Positions 27,282 to 36,637 of a stretch of DNA of 64,000 nucleotides are shown here, in pieces. The notes beneath the pieces are model-generated. The model was not told the DNA's origin, ran no database searches, and worked only from the letters and a program-made list of their open reading frames with translations. Made by a program: the position numbers and the translations under genes. Numbering within the stretch: position 1 is the stretch's first letter; the number at the start of each line of letters is the position of its first letter. The stretch comes from Desulfovibrionales bacterium (lineage in GTDB: Bacteria; Desulfobacterota; Desulfovibrionia; Desulfovibrionales; Desulfonatronaceae), in contig REDL01000064.1 in NCBI GenBank assembly GCA_007693505.1, forward strand, positions 186,001 to 250,000, read 5' to 3'.

Positions 27282-29465
27282 ATGAGTGGAATCCAGTCCC
27301 GTTTGAACGCCATTTCAGCCGTTACCAACTACACCCCAGCGACGGCTCCGCTGAATTTTGCGGAGACCAAGCCCACGGATCTGTTCGGGTGCAACGTTTT
27401 CAACGACAAGGTGATGAAGGAACGTCTGCCAAATGATGCTTACAAATCTCTTAAGAAAACAATTGAATACGGTGAAAAGCTGGATCCGGCTTTGGCCGAC
27501 ATCGTGGCCAATGCAATGAAGGACTGGGCCATCGAGAAGGGAGCCACCCATTTCACGCATGTGTTTTACCCCTTGACCGGACTGACGGCGGAAAAGCACG
27601 ATGCCTTTCTGGTTCCTGACGGCAGCGGCGGAGCACTGGCCCAGTTCAGCGGCAAGCTGCTGATCCAGGGTGAGCCCGATGCGTCCAGTTTTCCGTCCGG
27701 AGGCCTGCGCACGACGTTCGAAGCCCGTGGTTATACCGCCTGGGACGTCACCAGCCCGGCCTATATCCTGGAAAATCCCAATGGCACATTTTTGTGCATT
27801 CCCACGGCCTTTGTATCCTGGACCGGAGAGGCCCTGGACAAGAAGACGCCCCTGCTGCGCTCTCTGCAGGCCCTGAACAAGCAGGCCAAGCGACTGCTCA
27901 GCCTCTTTGGCGTGGAAACCAAGCTGCCAGTGACCTCGTATGCCGGGCCGGAACAGGAATATTTTCTCATTGACCGCAACTTCATTTTTACCCGGCCGGA
28001 CCTGCTCATTGCCGGACGCAGCCTTTTTGGCGCCAAGCCGGCCAAGGGGCAGGAATTTGAGGACCAGTACTTCGGGGCCATCCCCCGACGTGTCCTCTCA
28101 TTCATGATGGAAGTGGAGCGGGAGTTGTACAAGCTGGGTGTCCCGGTAAAGACACGGCATAACGAAGTTGCGCCTGGTCAGTATGAAATCGCCCCTATTT
28201 TTGAGCCCGGCAACCTGGCTACGGATCACAACCAGTTGGTGATGACCGTACTGCGCAACGTGGCCAAGCGGTATGGCATGGAATGCCTGCTGCACGAGAA
28301 GCCTTTTGCCGGGATCAACGGTTCGGGCAAGCACCTGAACTATTCCCTGGGCAACGCGGAACTGGGCAGCCTGTTCGATCCGGGTGAGACCCCCCATGAA
28401 AATGCCCAGTTCTTGATTTTCTGCGCCGCAGCCATCCGGGCGATGCACAAGTACGGTGCGTTATTACGGGCCACCGCAGCATCAGCTTCCAACGACCATC
28501 GTCTGGGAGCCAACGAGGCTCCGCCGGCAATCATGTCCGTTTACCTTGGTGAACAACTGACCGACGTGTTTGAGCAGATCAAGGCCGGTTCCGTGAAGGG
28601 ATCGAAGAAAAAAGACGTTCTGACAGTGGGTGTGGACACATTGCCTCCGTTGCCCATGGATCCAGGCGATCGCAACCGAACCAGCCCCTTTGCCTTTACC
28701 GGCAACCGCTTTGAATTCCGCGCCGTGGGCTCCTCGCAGTCCATTGCCGGGCCGCAGGTAGCCTTGAACACGATGATGGCCGAGTCCATGGACTTCATTG
28801 CCACGGAACTGGAAAAAGCCACCAAAGGTGATCCCGACAAACTGAACACCGCTGTTCAGGCCTTGCTGAAGAAAATCATCACGGAACACGAAGCCATCAT
28901 CTTCAACGGCGACGGCTATTCCGATGAATGGCACGAGGAAGCCGCGAAGCGGGGCTTGCCCAATCTGAAGACAACCCCGGAAGCCCTGCCCGTGATCACC
29001 AGTAAGCCGGTTGTTGACCTTTTCGCCACCTATGGCGTGCTTTCCGAGGCTGAACTGCACTCCCGCCAAGAGATCTATCTGGAGCAGTACAGCAAAAGCA
29101 TCAATACCGAAGCCAACCTGGCCATTCGCTTGGCCAAGACCGTGATTTTCCCAGCGGCCATGCGCTATCAGGGTGAACTGGCCGCCACCTGCGCCAACCT
29201 GAAGGCCATTGGACACGATGTGAAGATGATCACCCTGGAAGATGTCACTGCCAAGCTGCGCACCTTGCAGAAGGCTGTCGGCGATCTGGAAGATCTCTTG
29301 GAAAAGGTTCCGCACGGCGATACCCTCAAGGAAGCCGAGTACTTCTGCAACACGATCCTCCCGGCGATCAACATGGTCCGTGAGTGGGCCGACTTTCTGG
29401 AAACCGTAGTGGCCGACGATCTGTGGGCCCTGCCGAGTTACCAGGAGATGCTGTTTATTAAATAG
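27282..29465 (+). CDS. glnN: type III glutamine synthetase
   Basis: 727 residues, the length of GSIII, far longer than GSI or GSII. Landmarks: [35 protein letters not shown] (metal-binding Glu residues), [14 protein letters not shown], and [13 protein letters not shown] with LGANEAPPA. It makes glutamine from glutamate and ammonia with ATP, in the cytoplasm. An AGAAAGGAGAG site is upstream of the ATG. Preceded by a sigma-54 promoter and followed by two hairpins, so it is a single-gene transcript. Confidence 0.95.
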   Translation: MSGIQSRLNAISAVTNYTPATAPLNFAETKPTDLFGCNVFNDKVMKERLPNDAYKSLKKTIEYGEKLDPALADIVANAMKDWAIEKGATHFTHVFYPLTGLTAEKHDAFLVPDGSGGALAQFSGKLLIQGEPDASSFPSGGLRTTFEARGYTAWDVTSPAYILENPNGTFLCIPTAFVSWTGEALDKKTPLLRSLQALNKQAKRLLSLFGVETKLPVTSYAGPEQEYFLIDRNFIFTRPDLLIAGRSLFGAKPAKGQEFEDQYFGAIPRRVLSFMMEVERELYKLGVPVKTRHNEVAPGQYEIAPIFEPGNLATDHNQLVMTVLRNVAKRYGMECLLHEKPFAGINGSGKHLNYSLGNAELGSLFDPGETPHENAQFLIFCAAAIRAMHKYGALLRATAASASNDHRLGANEAPPAIMSVYLGEQLTDVFEQIKAGSVKGSKKKDVLTVGVDTLPPLPMDPGDRNRTSPFAFTGNRFEFRAVGSSQSIAGPQVALNTMMAESMDFIATELEKATKGDPDKLNTAVQALLKKIITEHEAIIFNGDGYSDEWHEEAAKRGLPNLKTTPEALPVITSKPVVDLFATYGVLSEAELHSRQEIYLEQYSKSINTEANLAIRLAKTVIFPAAMRYQGELAATCANLKAIGHDVKMITLEDVTAKLRTLQKAVGDLEDLLEKVPHGDTLKEAEYFCNTILPAINMVREWADFLETVVADDLWALPSYQEMLFIK

Positions 29466-29532
29466 TCGACTTCCGGGATGGAGCAGAACTGGTTTACAAT
29501 CCGCAACCGCTGCTTTTTGGCATCCGTTCGGT

Positions 29533-29560
29533 GTCGGGGCGACCAGCCGGTCGCCCCGAC
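29533..29560. repeat. 12-bp perfect hairpin after glnN
   Basis: Arms GTCGGGGCGACC (29533-29544) and its exact complement (29549-29560), loop AGCC, about 70 bases past the glnN stop. Not followed by a U-run. It probably stabilises the 3' end ahead of the true terminator. Confidence 0.6.
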
Positions 29561-29576
29561 GTCCTTGCATCTCTTG

Positions 29577-29618
29577 GAAACAAGAAAGGCCGCCTTTTCA
29601 GGCGGCCTTTCTTGTTTC
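29577..29618. terminator. bidirectional intrinsic terminator
   Basis: A 19-bp perfect stem (29577-29595 with 29100-series complement at 29600-29618) and a 4-base loop. A/T-rich outer arms give an RNA that ends in a U-rich segment in both directions, so it can end glnN transcripts and those of the hydrogenase operon. Confidence 0.8.
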
Positions 29619-29815
29619 GAGGTAACCATTCAACACGGCTTGGTCAGAGCACCATCCCGAAGACGGATTCCCAAGGGCATGATTTTTCGTCCCACCTCCA
29701 GGTCATCCCCGCGAAGGCAGGTATCCAGTTCGTTTTGGAGATGAACACTAAGGCTCTGTTTCCCGAAAGGGAAAACCACGCCCTCTGTAGGAAATATCCT
29801 GGGGAAGCTGTTCAC

Positions 29816-30352
29816 TCAGCATGATTTCTCTGTATTCGAATCTCGAACGGTTTTTTCCGAAGCGGGGTGATATTCTCCGCCCTGCTCGGAGACTTCCTGA
29901 AGAACGAACCGGCAAAGTTCATCAAGGCGGGCTTGGCAGGGTGGGGTCAGCTCCGTGCCCCAGGGGTCGAACTCCTTGGGTTCCATGCCGATGACGACAG
30001 TTTCCGGACAGTTGCCCAGGACCTTGCATGTGGCCAGGGTTTCCAACAGGTCGGTTTGGTGCATGGAGTTCTTGAAGGCCACGCTCTTGCCCATTTCCAC
30101 GCCAACCAGGCGATACAGCGTTCCAGGCTCACCACCGTTGACGACCGCGTCAACGACGATCAGCCGGTCAAACTCCATGATCGGGTCCATCAAGGCCATC
30201 CCCAGGGTTCCGCCGTCCATGAGTTCGACATTGGGGGAAAATGCGTATTCAGCGCGGAGTTTTTCAACGGCTTTCACTCCAACGCCTTCATCTTTGAGCA
30301 AAATATTGCCCACGCCGAGGACCAGGATTTGTGGTTTGTTGTTTTCGTTCAT
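29816..30352 (-). CDS. hynC: hydrogenase maturation endopeptidase
   Basis: 178 residues of the HyaD/HybD/HynC protease family. The N-terminus reads ILVLGVGNILLKDEGVG with the nickel-sensing acidic residue; VVDAVV and SMHQTDLLE supply the other Ni-binding residues. It cleaves the C-terminal tail of the large subunit after the metal site is complete. The frame is open upstream to 30436, but the family start is the ATG at 30352. Third gene after the small and large subunits. Its substrate's tail (after CGVH) is intact in the large subunit. Confidence 0.9.
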   Translation of the reverse strand: MNENNKPQILVLGVGNILLKDEGVGVKAVEKLRAEYAFSPNVELMDGGTLGMALMDPIMEFDRLIVVDAVVNGGEPGTLYRLVGVEMGKSVAFKNSMHQTDLLETLATCKVLGNCPETVVIGMEPKEFDPWGTELTPPCQARLDELCRFVLQEVSEQGGEYHPASEKTVRDSNTEKSC

Positions 30353-30468
30353 GAGCTTTACCAAACAGAGAGCGAAGACCCCCGGGCTTTGGAGAATCTT
30401 CGCTCTCTTATCATGCATAGTGCCCGGTGTTGCCATGCACGGAAACGCCGGGGACGGGGGTTGCGAAC

Positions 30469-32172
30469 CTACAGGATCTTGAACTCGTGAACCTGGTTGG
30501 TCTTGGAGTCAATGACGTGCACGCCGCAGGCGATGCAGGGGTCAAAGGAGTGCACGGTGCGCAACAGTTCCACGGGACGCTTCGGGTCGGCGATGGGCGT
30601 GTTGATCAGCGCCTCTTCCATTGGACCCAACTTGCCATTGGCGCAACGTGGTCCGAGATTCCAGGTGGAGGGAACCACCAGCTGGAAGTTTTCGATCTTG
30701 CCGTCCTTGATTTTGATCCAGTGGCTCAGCGCACCGCGGGGCACGTCGGCAAAGCCGACGCCCTCGGCCACGTCGGGCATTTCATGATCCACCGCGAGCT
30801 GGCTGTTGCCGCTCTTCACGTTGTCCACCAATTCATCCAGCCAATCTTCCATTTTCTGAGCGATGGTCAGGGTATGGATACCGCGGGCCGCGGTCCGGCC
30901 AAGGGTTGAATGCAGGGCCTCGGGGCCGACGCCAAGATGGTTCAGCACCAAGTCCACTGCCGCGACGGTTTCCGGCTGTCCCTTGGCATAGGCTACCAGG
31001 ACCGCGGCAAGCGGACCGACCTCCATGGGCTGGTCCAAGTAGCGCGGGGCCTTTGACCAGGAATAACGGTCGGTGTCTTCCGGCCCCGTGTACTTGGGCT
31101 CGGTTACGCCCTGATAGGGATGTCGGGCTTCCGTGCCTTCATACCAGCTTGCGGCCACGTGCTCATAGATAGCGTTGGGGTCCACGTCCTGCACGTTGGA
31201 CAGGTCGCGGTTCATGATCACGCCGGGTGGTAGCCAGCGGCTGTTCAGATCCTTCTCGACCTTTGGGTACTCGCCGAAGGCCATATAGTTGGTGCATCCG
31301 CCGATTCCGGCCCAGTCCTTGTATTCTGCGGCAACGGCAAGAAGATCCGGGATGTAGACCTGCTCAACGAATTCACGGGTTTCTCGCAACAAGCCGCGAT
31401 ATTCCTCCAGTCGCTCAGGACGCAAGGACTCGTAGCAGGTCACTCCACCGCTGATGGTAAACTGGGTATGCGGCACCTTGCCGCCGAAAATGGCAATGGC
31501 CCGCGTTGACCGGATTTGCATACGCAGGGCTTCCAGGTAGTGGGCCGTGCCGATAAGGTTCAATTCAGGGGACAAATAATATGCCGGATGTCCGCCCAAG
31601 AACGGGGCGTTGTTGAAGATGCCGAGTTGGCCTTGGTTGACAAATGTGGACAATCGTTCCTGAACCGCCTTCAAGTCTTCGGCCTTGGTCGGACGCGGGG
31701 AGATGTTGTTGGCGAGCTTGGCAGCCTTGACCGGGTCGGCCTGCAGGGCGCTGGTCACATCAACCCAGTCCAGGGCGTGCAGGACGTAGAAGTGGATGAA
31801 ATGGTCAACGACGGTTTGCGAAGCCATGACCAGGTTGCGGATGATCCGAGCATTATCGGGAATGTCGACGCCCACGGCGTCGTCCAGGCATCGGGTGGAT
31901 GCCAGGGCATGAACGTAGTTTCAAACCCCGCAGGCGCGAGCCGTGAAGTGCTGCGCATCTCTGGGATCCCGGCCTTTCAGGATGGTTTCCAGGCCGCGGT
32001 AGAGCTGAGATATGGAGCGAGCATTGACGACCTTCCCATTATCAACTTCCACTTCCAGGCGAAGGTGGCCTTCGATCCGGGTAATGGGGTCGACGGTGAT
32101 TGGCCCAGTAAAATCGCTCTGGGGTGTTGCCATGACGGCCGCGGGAGCGGCCTGGGGCTTACAGCCTGACAT
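30469..32172 (-). CDS. hynB: [NiFe] hydrogenase large subunit with in-frame TGA at a metal-ligand codon
   Basis: One continuous frame of 567 residues if the TGA at 31921-31923 is read through; without that it is an 83-residue fragment. N-terminal [10 protein letters not shown] holds the proton-gate Glu. The first CxxC ligand motif reads Cys-Gly-Val-TGA, then Asn-Tyr-Val-His; the C-terminal one is normal (DPCIACGVH) followed by a 15-residue tail for the maturation protease. In the family, the second Cys of the first motif bridges Ni and Fe. The frame is undamaged either side. Strong AAGGAGGAG site at the ATG. It could be selenocysteine, a nonsense mutation or a sequencing error; see the finding. 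Confidence 0.85.
31921..31923 (-). other. in-frame TGA codon in hynB (candidate selenocysteine)
   Basis: The codon replaces the expected Cys of the CxxC motif (Cys-Gly-Val-X-Asn-Tyr-Val-His). TGA differs from the Cys codons TGC and TGT by one base. No canonical SECIS is evident: the best stem, six bp (31898-31903 with 31887-31892), starts about 17 bases after the TGA, but its loop lacks the usual G near the apex. Confidence 0.5.
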
Positions 32173-32223
32173 AGTATCTCCTCCTTCAAAAGTTGCTTGC
32201 GTATGTTTTTGCTTGTTTTGTAA

Positions 32224-33183
32224 TTACAGAGGCTTATAAAACGGAGTCATCTGGTCCCAGAAGCGCGGTTCACTGCACCCGATGCAGGGGTGGCCGGCTT
32301 CCACGGGCCAGTTGGTTTCATTGAATTTTACCTCGGGACAGTTGTTGAAGGTGTCCGGTCCTTTGCAGCCAACTTCCAGCAGGCACCAGCCCTTCTTGGC
32401 CTCCTCTGAGTCAAAGGTGGCCGCAAACTCGAAGTTGAAATAGTGGTCCAGCCGTTCACACAGTTCATGCACCGTCTCGCTGTAGAACATTCTGGGACGA
32501 TGGAGTCGATCCAGTGCCGGCATGCCTTTGGTCAGTAAATGGACCACGGTACCCACGAAATTGTAGGGACTCGGTGGGCATCCGGCGACGTTGATGGCCC
32601 GTGTCTCCAGCCCAAGGTGCTCCATCAATTCGTTGACGCCCATCGCCCCGGTGGGGTTGGGTGCGGCCGCCTGGATACCGCCGAAGTTGGCGCAGGCACC
32701 GATGGCGATCACGGCTTCGGCCTTGGGCAGGTATTTCTCGGCTATTTCCAGCATTGTATTCCCGCCTGTCATGCCGTAAATTCCGTTGTCCTTGGTGGGA
32801 ATGCCGCCTTCAACAACGGCGATATAGCCGTAAGGTGATGTAACAGCCTGTTCCAATGCTGCCTTGAAATTGTCACCGGCGGCGGCCATCAATGTTTTTT
32901 GATAATCCAGGGAAATGGTGTCGAAAAGCAGTTCGTCGATGTAGGGGTTGACCGCACGAACCACGGACATGGTGCAACCGGTGCATTCGGCGAGGTGAAA
33001 ATACACCACTGAGGGCCTGCGCGGATCCGTGAGCGCCGCCGCGACCTGCTTGGCAAATGAGGCCTCCATGCCCATGACCGCCGCAACACCGGCACAAAAT
33101 TTCATGAAGTCGCGACGGTTGACGCCACGACTTTGAAGCCGTTTTTCGGCTCCTTCCTTAGCCAGACCAACACTGAGTTTCAT
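32224..33183 (-). CDS. hynA: [NiFe] hydrogenase small subunit
   Basis: 319 residues. Tat signal NRRDFMKFC with hydrophobic stretch targets the folded enzyme to the periplasm. Iron-sulfur ligands: AECTGC for the proximal cluster and IGACANFGG plus GCPPSP; for the others a late His plus [22 protein letters not shown] and HPCIGCSEP. Unusually, the residue after CTGCT is Met, where standard enzymes of this group have Glu (CTGCSE). A 51-base gap separates it from hynB; first gene of the operon. It takes electrons from H2 and probably passes them to periplasmic cytochrome c3. Confidence 0.93.
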   Translation of the reverse strand: MKLSVGLAKEGAEKRLQSRGVNRRDFMKFCAGVAAVMGMEASFAKQVAAALTDPRRPSVVYFHLAECTGCTMSVVRAVNPYIDELLFDTISLDYQKTLMAAAGDNFKAALEQAVTSPYGYIAVVEGGIPTKDNGIYGMTGGNTMLEIAEKYLPKAEAVIAIGACANFGGIQAAAPNPTGAMGVNELMEHLGLETRAINVAGCPPSPYNFVGTVVHLLTKGMPALDRLHRPRMFYSETVHELCERLDHYFNFEFAATFDSEEAKKGWCLLEVGCKGPDTFNNCPEVKFNETNWPVEAGHPCIGCSEPRFWDQMTPFYKPL

Positions 33184-33638
33184 AACCCACCTCCGTCTAA
33201 ACGGTTGAACAGAATGAAATCGCCTTTGGTGCTTGCTAAAACAAAAAGAATAAATTTTTAGAAGGTTGGAGTTGAGAGGTTCGATGCCTCCACGCCAGAT
33301 AGAAAAAAAAAGTCTGTGAAAAAAAAAACTTATTCACAAAGCTTTATCCAAAGTTTGATTAATTTCTTAGCTCTGAGGCATCAAGATGTCAACCAACCTG
33401 CATTGAGTACAAATTTTGATTTCATCTTACTAGAAGGTCAACAGTATTTAAGGAGTAACATTCATCCAGTTGACTCGAATTGGCTTTTCCCAGCGACTGG
33501 GACGCATGCATGCCTGCGGAAGGTGGTTGGGGGTACGTATAAAGAAAAGGGCGCCCTTGTGAGCGCCCTTTGTGACCACAACACCTACGCAGACAAGCAC
33601 ACAAAGCCGTGAACACGGACATTGAAGCCGATGGTGGG
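33184..33638. other. intergenic region upstream of the hydrogenase operon
   Basis: 455 bases between hynA and the flavodiiron gene; both genes read leftward, so it holds the hynA promoter and the terminator at 33546-33571. It is AT-rich in 33230-33470. The 98-codon frame at 33316-33612 runs through the terminator and has no recognisable features, so I do not call it a gene. A short T-arm-like segment near 33274-33300 is probably chance. Confidence 0.5.
33546..33571 (-). terminator. intrinsic terminator after the flavodiiron gene
   Basis: Nine-bp stem AAAGGGCGC (33546-33554) and its complement (33563-33571) with an 8-base loop; on the minus strand it is followed by UUUUCUUUAU. It lies about 70 bases past the stop of the flavodiiron gene. 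Confidence 0.7.
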
Positions 33639-34850
33639 TTACCCTTGTTCGGCAGGAACTCGTGCGTTGACTTCCCGGCCAATCTTGCTGCCGAACTCCT
33701 GGCAAGCTGCCAAGTCCGCGTCCGTGGGGACATTCTTGATGCGTAAGGGATCCGCGACGATTTCCACCTTGGCGGATTGCAGAAACTCGGAAATCTGTTT
33801 TGGAGCTTCTCCGCTCCATCCGTAGGAGCCAAAAGCGGCCCCGATCTTGCTCTGGGGTTTGAGGCCTTTCATGTAGGTCAACATATCCGCAAGCAGCGGG
33901 AGCATACCGTTGTTGTGAGTGGGCGATCCGGCGACAATCGCCTGGGCATCCATGATGAACGGCATGACGTCGCTGTGATGGGCCGCTTTCAAGGACATCA
34001 ACTGGACGCTGACGCCTTCGGCAATCAGGCCGTCGGTGACGGCCCGAGCCATCCGTTCAGTACTTTTCCACATCGTATCATAGAACACCACGGCCTTGCG
34101 CTGGGGTTTTTGCGCACTCCATTCAGCGTACTTGCCGAGGATTTCGGGTATTTGTGAGCGCCAGATCACGCCGTGGTCAGGGGCTATCATGTCGATGTCC
34201 CAGCCCACTTCGCCAACCTTGTCCAGCAGTTTTTGAACCAATGGGGAAAAGGGCAGAAGGATGTTTGCGAAGTAGTTGGCGGCTAGGCTGAAGAGCAGTG
34301 TCTTGTCCACTTGGTCATCGAAGCGTTCGCTGGAAGCCAGATTCTGCCCGAAAGCATCACTGGATATGAGCAGCTTGTCCTCAGGAATGAAGGAAAACAT
34401 GCTGTCCGGCCAGTGCAGCATCTTGGTTTCCAAAAACGTCACCGTGCGTTTGCCCAGGCTGATACTCTGCCCGGTTGAAACGACTTCATAGGGCCAGTCT
34501 TCCCGGTGGTAATGGCTGATCAGGGCCTGTTTAGCGATAGGGGAGCAAAAAACTTTTTCCGGCTTGACGAGTTCCATCAGTCGAGGCAAGGCCCCGGAGT
34601 GGTCCGGCTCAACATGATTGACGATGAGGTAGTCGATCTGTTCCGGATCAATGGTGGCCTTGAGGCAACGTAGCAGCTCATCCACATGATTGGCCGGGAC
34701 GAGATCAAAGAGGGCTATTTTCTCGTCTTTGACCAGGTAGGCGTTGTAGGTCGTGCCCCGACGGGCCAGGGAGTATCCATGAAAATCCCTCAAGTTCCAA
34801 TCCACGGAACCGACCCAGAAAATGTCCTTCTTGATTTCAACTGGCAGCAT
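33639..34850 (-). CDS. roo: flavodiiron protein (rubredoxin:oxygen oxidoreductase)
   Basis: 403 residues. The N-terminal lactamase-like diiron domain has NHVEPDHSG (HxExDH), then His in MLHWPDS and Asp in SSDAFG. The C-terminal flavodoxin domain begins AVVFYDTMWKSTERMA. The diiron site reduces O2 (or NO) to water, taking electrons from rubredoxin through FMN, so protecting the cell. The ATG at 34850 has a GGAG site 7 bases away; the frame begins at 34868. A rubredoxin gene directly precedes it, but a terminator sits between, so part of the transcription may be independent. Confidence 0.93.
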   Translation of the reverse strand: MLPVEIKKDIFWVGSVDWNLRDFHGYSLARRGTTYNAYLVKDEKIALFDLVPANHVDELLRCLKATIDPEQIDYLIVNHVEPDHSGALPRLMELVKPEKVFCSPIAKQALISHYHREDWPYEVVSTGQSISLGKRTVTFLETKMLHWPDSMFSFIPEDKLLISSDAFGQNLASSERFDDQVDKTLLFSLAANYFANILLPFSPLVQKLLDKVGEVGWDIDMIAPDHGVIWRSQIPEILGKYAEWSAQKPQRKAVVFYDTMWKSTERMARAVTDGLIAEGVSVQLMSLKAAHHSDVMPFIMDAQAIVAGSPTHNNGMLPLLADMLTYMKGLKPQSKIGAAFGSYGWSGEAPKQISEFLQSAKVEIVADPLRIKNVPTDADLAACQEFGSKIGREVNARVPAEQG

Positions 34851-34869
34851 GGTTGTTCTCCAAAACAAA

Positions 34870-34904
34870 AAAAGCCCTCTCCCGGTGGCCAGGAGAGGGC
34901 TTTT
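34870..34904 (-). terminator. terminator between rubredoxin and roo
   Basis: Thirteen-bp stem AAAAGCCCTCTCC (34870-34882) with its complement at 34892-34904, followed on the minus strand by UUUGUUUUG. It would end most rubredoxin transcripts just before roo, so roo expression would depend on read-through or its own promoter. Confidence 0.7.
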
Positions 34905-34918
34905 GTATGGTTTACGGT

Positions 34919-35077
34919 TCAGCCTTCCGGCTCAAAATTGTCCTTGGAGGCTCCACAGACGGGGCACACCCAGTCCGCGGGAACATCATCAAAACTGGTG
35001 CCGGCCGCGATATTGTTTTCCGGGTCGCCTTCGGCCGGGTCGTAAACATATCCACAAATACTGCAAACATACCGCAT
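34919..35077 (-). CDS. rub: rubredoxin
   Basis: 52 residues, standard rubredoxin length. Iron ligands CSICG and CPVCG with the usual [15 protein letters not shown]. The ATG at 35077 has an AAGGAGAG site; the longer frame to 35200 has no support. One-electron carrier, the expected donor to the flavodiiron protein encoded next and probably to desulfoferrodoxin. It is the third gene of a leftward cluster with the second rubredoxin and desulfoferrodoxin. Confidence 0.95.
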   Translation of the reverse strand: MRYVCSICGYVYDPAEGDPENNIAAGTSFDDVPADWVCPVCGASKDNFEPEG

Positions 35078-35109
35078 AATGCTCTCCTTGTAAATGCTGG
35101 GTGTACAGG

Positions 35110-35325
35110 TCAACCTTCTGAGGACTCTTCCGCAACCGAACCAGGTCCGGCCAGGGGGCGAAAGGCCTTGGTCCCGGCTCCGCAGACCGGACACTTCCAT
35201 TGCTCAGGCAGGTCCTGGAACGCTGTGCCGCCAGGAACCTTTCCGCGTTTGTCGCCGCGGTCAGGGTTGTAGATGCAGCCGCAGTTGGTGGTCTGGCACT
35301 GGTACATGTCTTCCGGGTTCGCCAT
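35110..35325 (-). CDS. rubredoxin-like protein with expanded first loop
   Basis: 71 residues. Second iron motif CPVCG is normal, but the first reads CQTTNC, with four instead of two residues between the cysteines, as in the atypical Rd-2-type rubredoxins of sulfate reducers. C-terminal tail of about 20 residues beyond the domain. AAGGAG site at the ATG. Expanded loops shift the redox potential and the partner surface. It sits between dfx and rub, so it is likely an electron carrier in oxygen or superoxide reduction. Confidence 0.9.
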   Translation of the reverse strand: MANPEDMYQCQTTNCGCIYNPDRGDKRGKVPGGTAFQDLPEQWKCPVCGAGTKAFRPLAGPGSVAEESSEG

Positions 35326-35393
35326 AATAACTCCTTGGAATACTGGTCAACAGGGGCTGGATCAGGTGATGTCTGAAGCGCTGTTTTTGATCC

Positions 35394-35768
35394 CTAGGCT
35401 TTCCAGAGACCGTGCAGATTACAGTATTCACGAGCCGTAACCTGCTGGGCCTGGACGCAGAACTCAGCAACAGGCTCCTGGCCGGGGTTCAAAAACTGCC
35501 GATAGGACTTACCGTCAGCAAGGATTTCGATCCATTCGATATAGTGCTTGGATTCCATGGGGTGCAGGGTGCTGCCCACGGTGACCTTGAAGCCGTTGGC
35601 CGTTTTTTCCACGACGGGCACGTGCTTTTCCTTGGCAGCATCTACGGTATTTTCGGTCATGATCTTCATTGGTTCACCGCAGCAGACGAGTTCTCCGCCG
35701 CCTCCGTGCAGTACGTCAATGATGTTGCCGCACATATCGCATTTGTAAACTTCATGTTGTTGGGCCAT
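35394..35768 (-). CDS. dfx: desulfoferrodoxin (superoxide reductase, 2Fe type)
   Basis: 124 residues. Centre I ligands CDMCG and VCCGEP bind the rubredoxin-like iron. Centre II has the active-site [20 protein letters not shown] and CNLHGLW, giving four His and one Cys. It reduces superoxide to peroxide without releasing oxygen, in the cytoplasm, using rubredoxin as donor. Both rubredoxin genes follow on the same strand. An AAGGAG site is upstream. Confidence 0.95.
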   Translation of the reverse strand: MAQQHEVYKCDMCGNIIDVLHGGGGELVCCGEPMKIMTENTVDAAKEKHVPVVEKTANGFKVTVGSTLHPMESKHYIEWIEILADGKSYRQFLNPGQEPVAEFCVQAQQVTAREYCNLHGLWKA

Positions 35769-36002
35769 TGTGTACTCCTTGTCTAGTTCGTGAGATAATT
35801 AAATACAGGTTTCACTCTATTCGGATCAGCGTTGCCCGTCAAACGCCAATCCGAACGCTGTCGGCAACTCTAAGTGAGCCATGTTGACGTTTGCGTGGGC
35901 ATGTAAACTGTTTTCCGACATATAACGGTATAGAATCGGTGCGCGTTTCCATTAGGAAATGTTGGCATGTTTGCGAAATTGGCAAGAAACCGGACTGTGA
36001 GT

Positions 36003-36578
36003 CTACCAGTTTTCCTTTAGGGTTTCGAAATGGGCCTGAGGGTGGTCGCAGGCCGGACACAATGTCGGGGCCTTGGTGCCCTTGCCGATGTAACCACAGT
36101 TGCGACAGCGCCAAGTTACGGCGAGATCCTTGAGAAAGACCTTCCCGGACTCGATATTCGCGGCCAAATCGCGATACTGCTTTTCATGCTGTCGTTCGGC
36201 AATGGCAATGGCCTCCATGGCCGCGGCAATTTCTGGAAAACCTTCTTCCTTGGCAACTTTGGCAAAATTCGGGTACATTTCGGTTTGTTCGTAATGTTCA
36301 CCGGCAGCGGCAGCCAGCAGGTTTTCATGGGTTGTACCAATGACCCCGGCGGGAAATGCCGCGGTGATCTCAACATCACCGCCTTCCATGAACTTGAAGA
36401 GCCGTTTGGCATGCTCTTTTTCCTGGTTGGCGGTTTCCTCGAAAATGAAGGAGATCTGCTCGTATCCATCCTTTTTTGCCTGCTTCGCAAAGTAGGTGTA
36501 CTTGTTTCGGGCTTGAGATTCACCTGCGAAAGCGGTGAGCAAGTTTTTCTCTGTCTGGGTTCCTTTTAATGTGCTCAT
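36003..36578 (-). CDS. rbr: rubrerythrin
   Basis: 191 residues. The diiron four-helix domain has FAGESQARNKY, EETANQEKEH and later EHYEQTEMY and AIAERQHEKQY. The C-terminal rubredoxin domain has CRNCG and CPACDH. NADH-peroxidase type enzyme that reduces hydrogen peroxide in the cytoplasm. GAGG site upstream. It lies 59 bases after a PerR-like gene on the same strand, so it is probably in that regulator's operon. Confidence 0.95.
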   Translation of the reverse strand: MSTLKGTQTEKNLLTAFAGESQARNKYTYFAKQAKKDGYEQISFIFEETANQEKEHAKRLFKFMEGGDVEITAAFPAGVIGTTHENLLAAAAGEHYEQTEMYPNFAKVAKEEGFPEIAAAMEAIAIAERQHEKQYRDLAANIESGKVFLKDLAVTWRCRNCGYIGKGTKAPTLCPACDHPQAHFETLKENW

Positions 36579-36637
36579 GGGGTGTCCTCGCTGTGTATTT
36601 GGGTTTCAAGGCCAGATGGGCATTGTCCGATAGACTG

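Larger units (their letters stand above)
29466..29815. other. intergenic region with hairpins and a REP-like element
   Basis: 350 bases between glnN and the convergent hydrogenase protease gene. It has a 12-bp perfect hairpin (29533-29560), a terminator (29577-29618), and at 29701-29732 a sequence beginning GGTCATCCCCGCGAAGGC that resembles widespread palindromic proteobacterial repeats. No gene. Confidence 0.6.

Noticed and set aside
31887-31903. Hairpin after the hynB TGA as a SECIS element
   Set aside because: Six-bp stem with loop CACCC lacks the G expected at the loop apex; not accepted as evidence for selenocysteine insertion.
33274-33300. Possible tRNA 3' remnant (T-loop-like GGTTCGATGCCTCC)
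   Set aside because: No matching acceptor, D-arm or anticodon arm upstream, the T-stem has a mismatch and no CCA follows. No integrase gene nearby.
33330-33345. DnaA box-like TTATTCACA
   Set aside because: Single copy; no cluster of boxes, dnaA or dnaN gene, or other origin feature nearby.
33316-33612. 98-codon ORF upstream of the hydrogenase operon
   Set aside because: Runs through an intrinsic terminator of the opposite-strand gene, lacks a family and a good ribosome-binding site.
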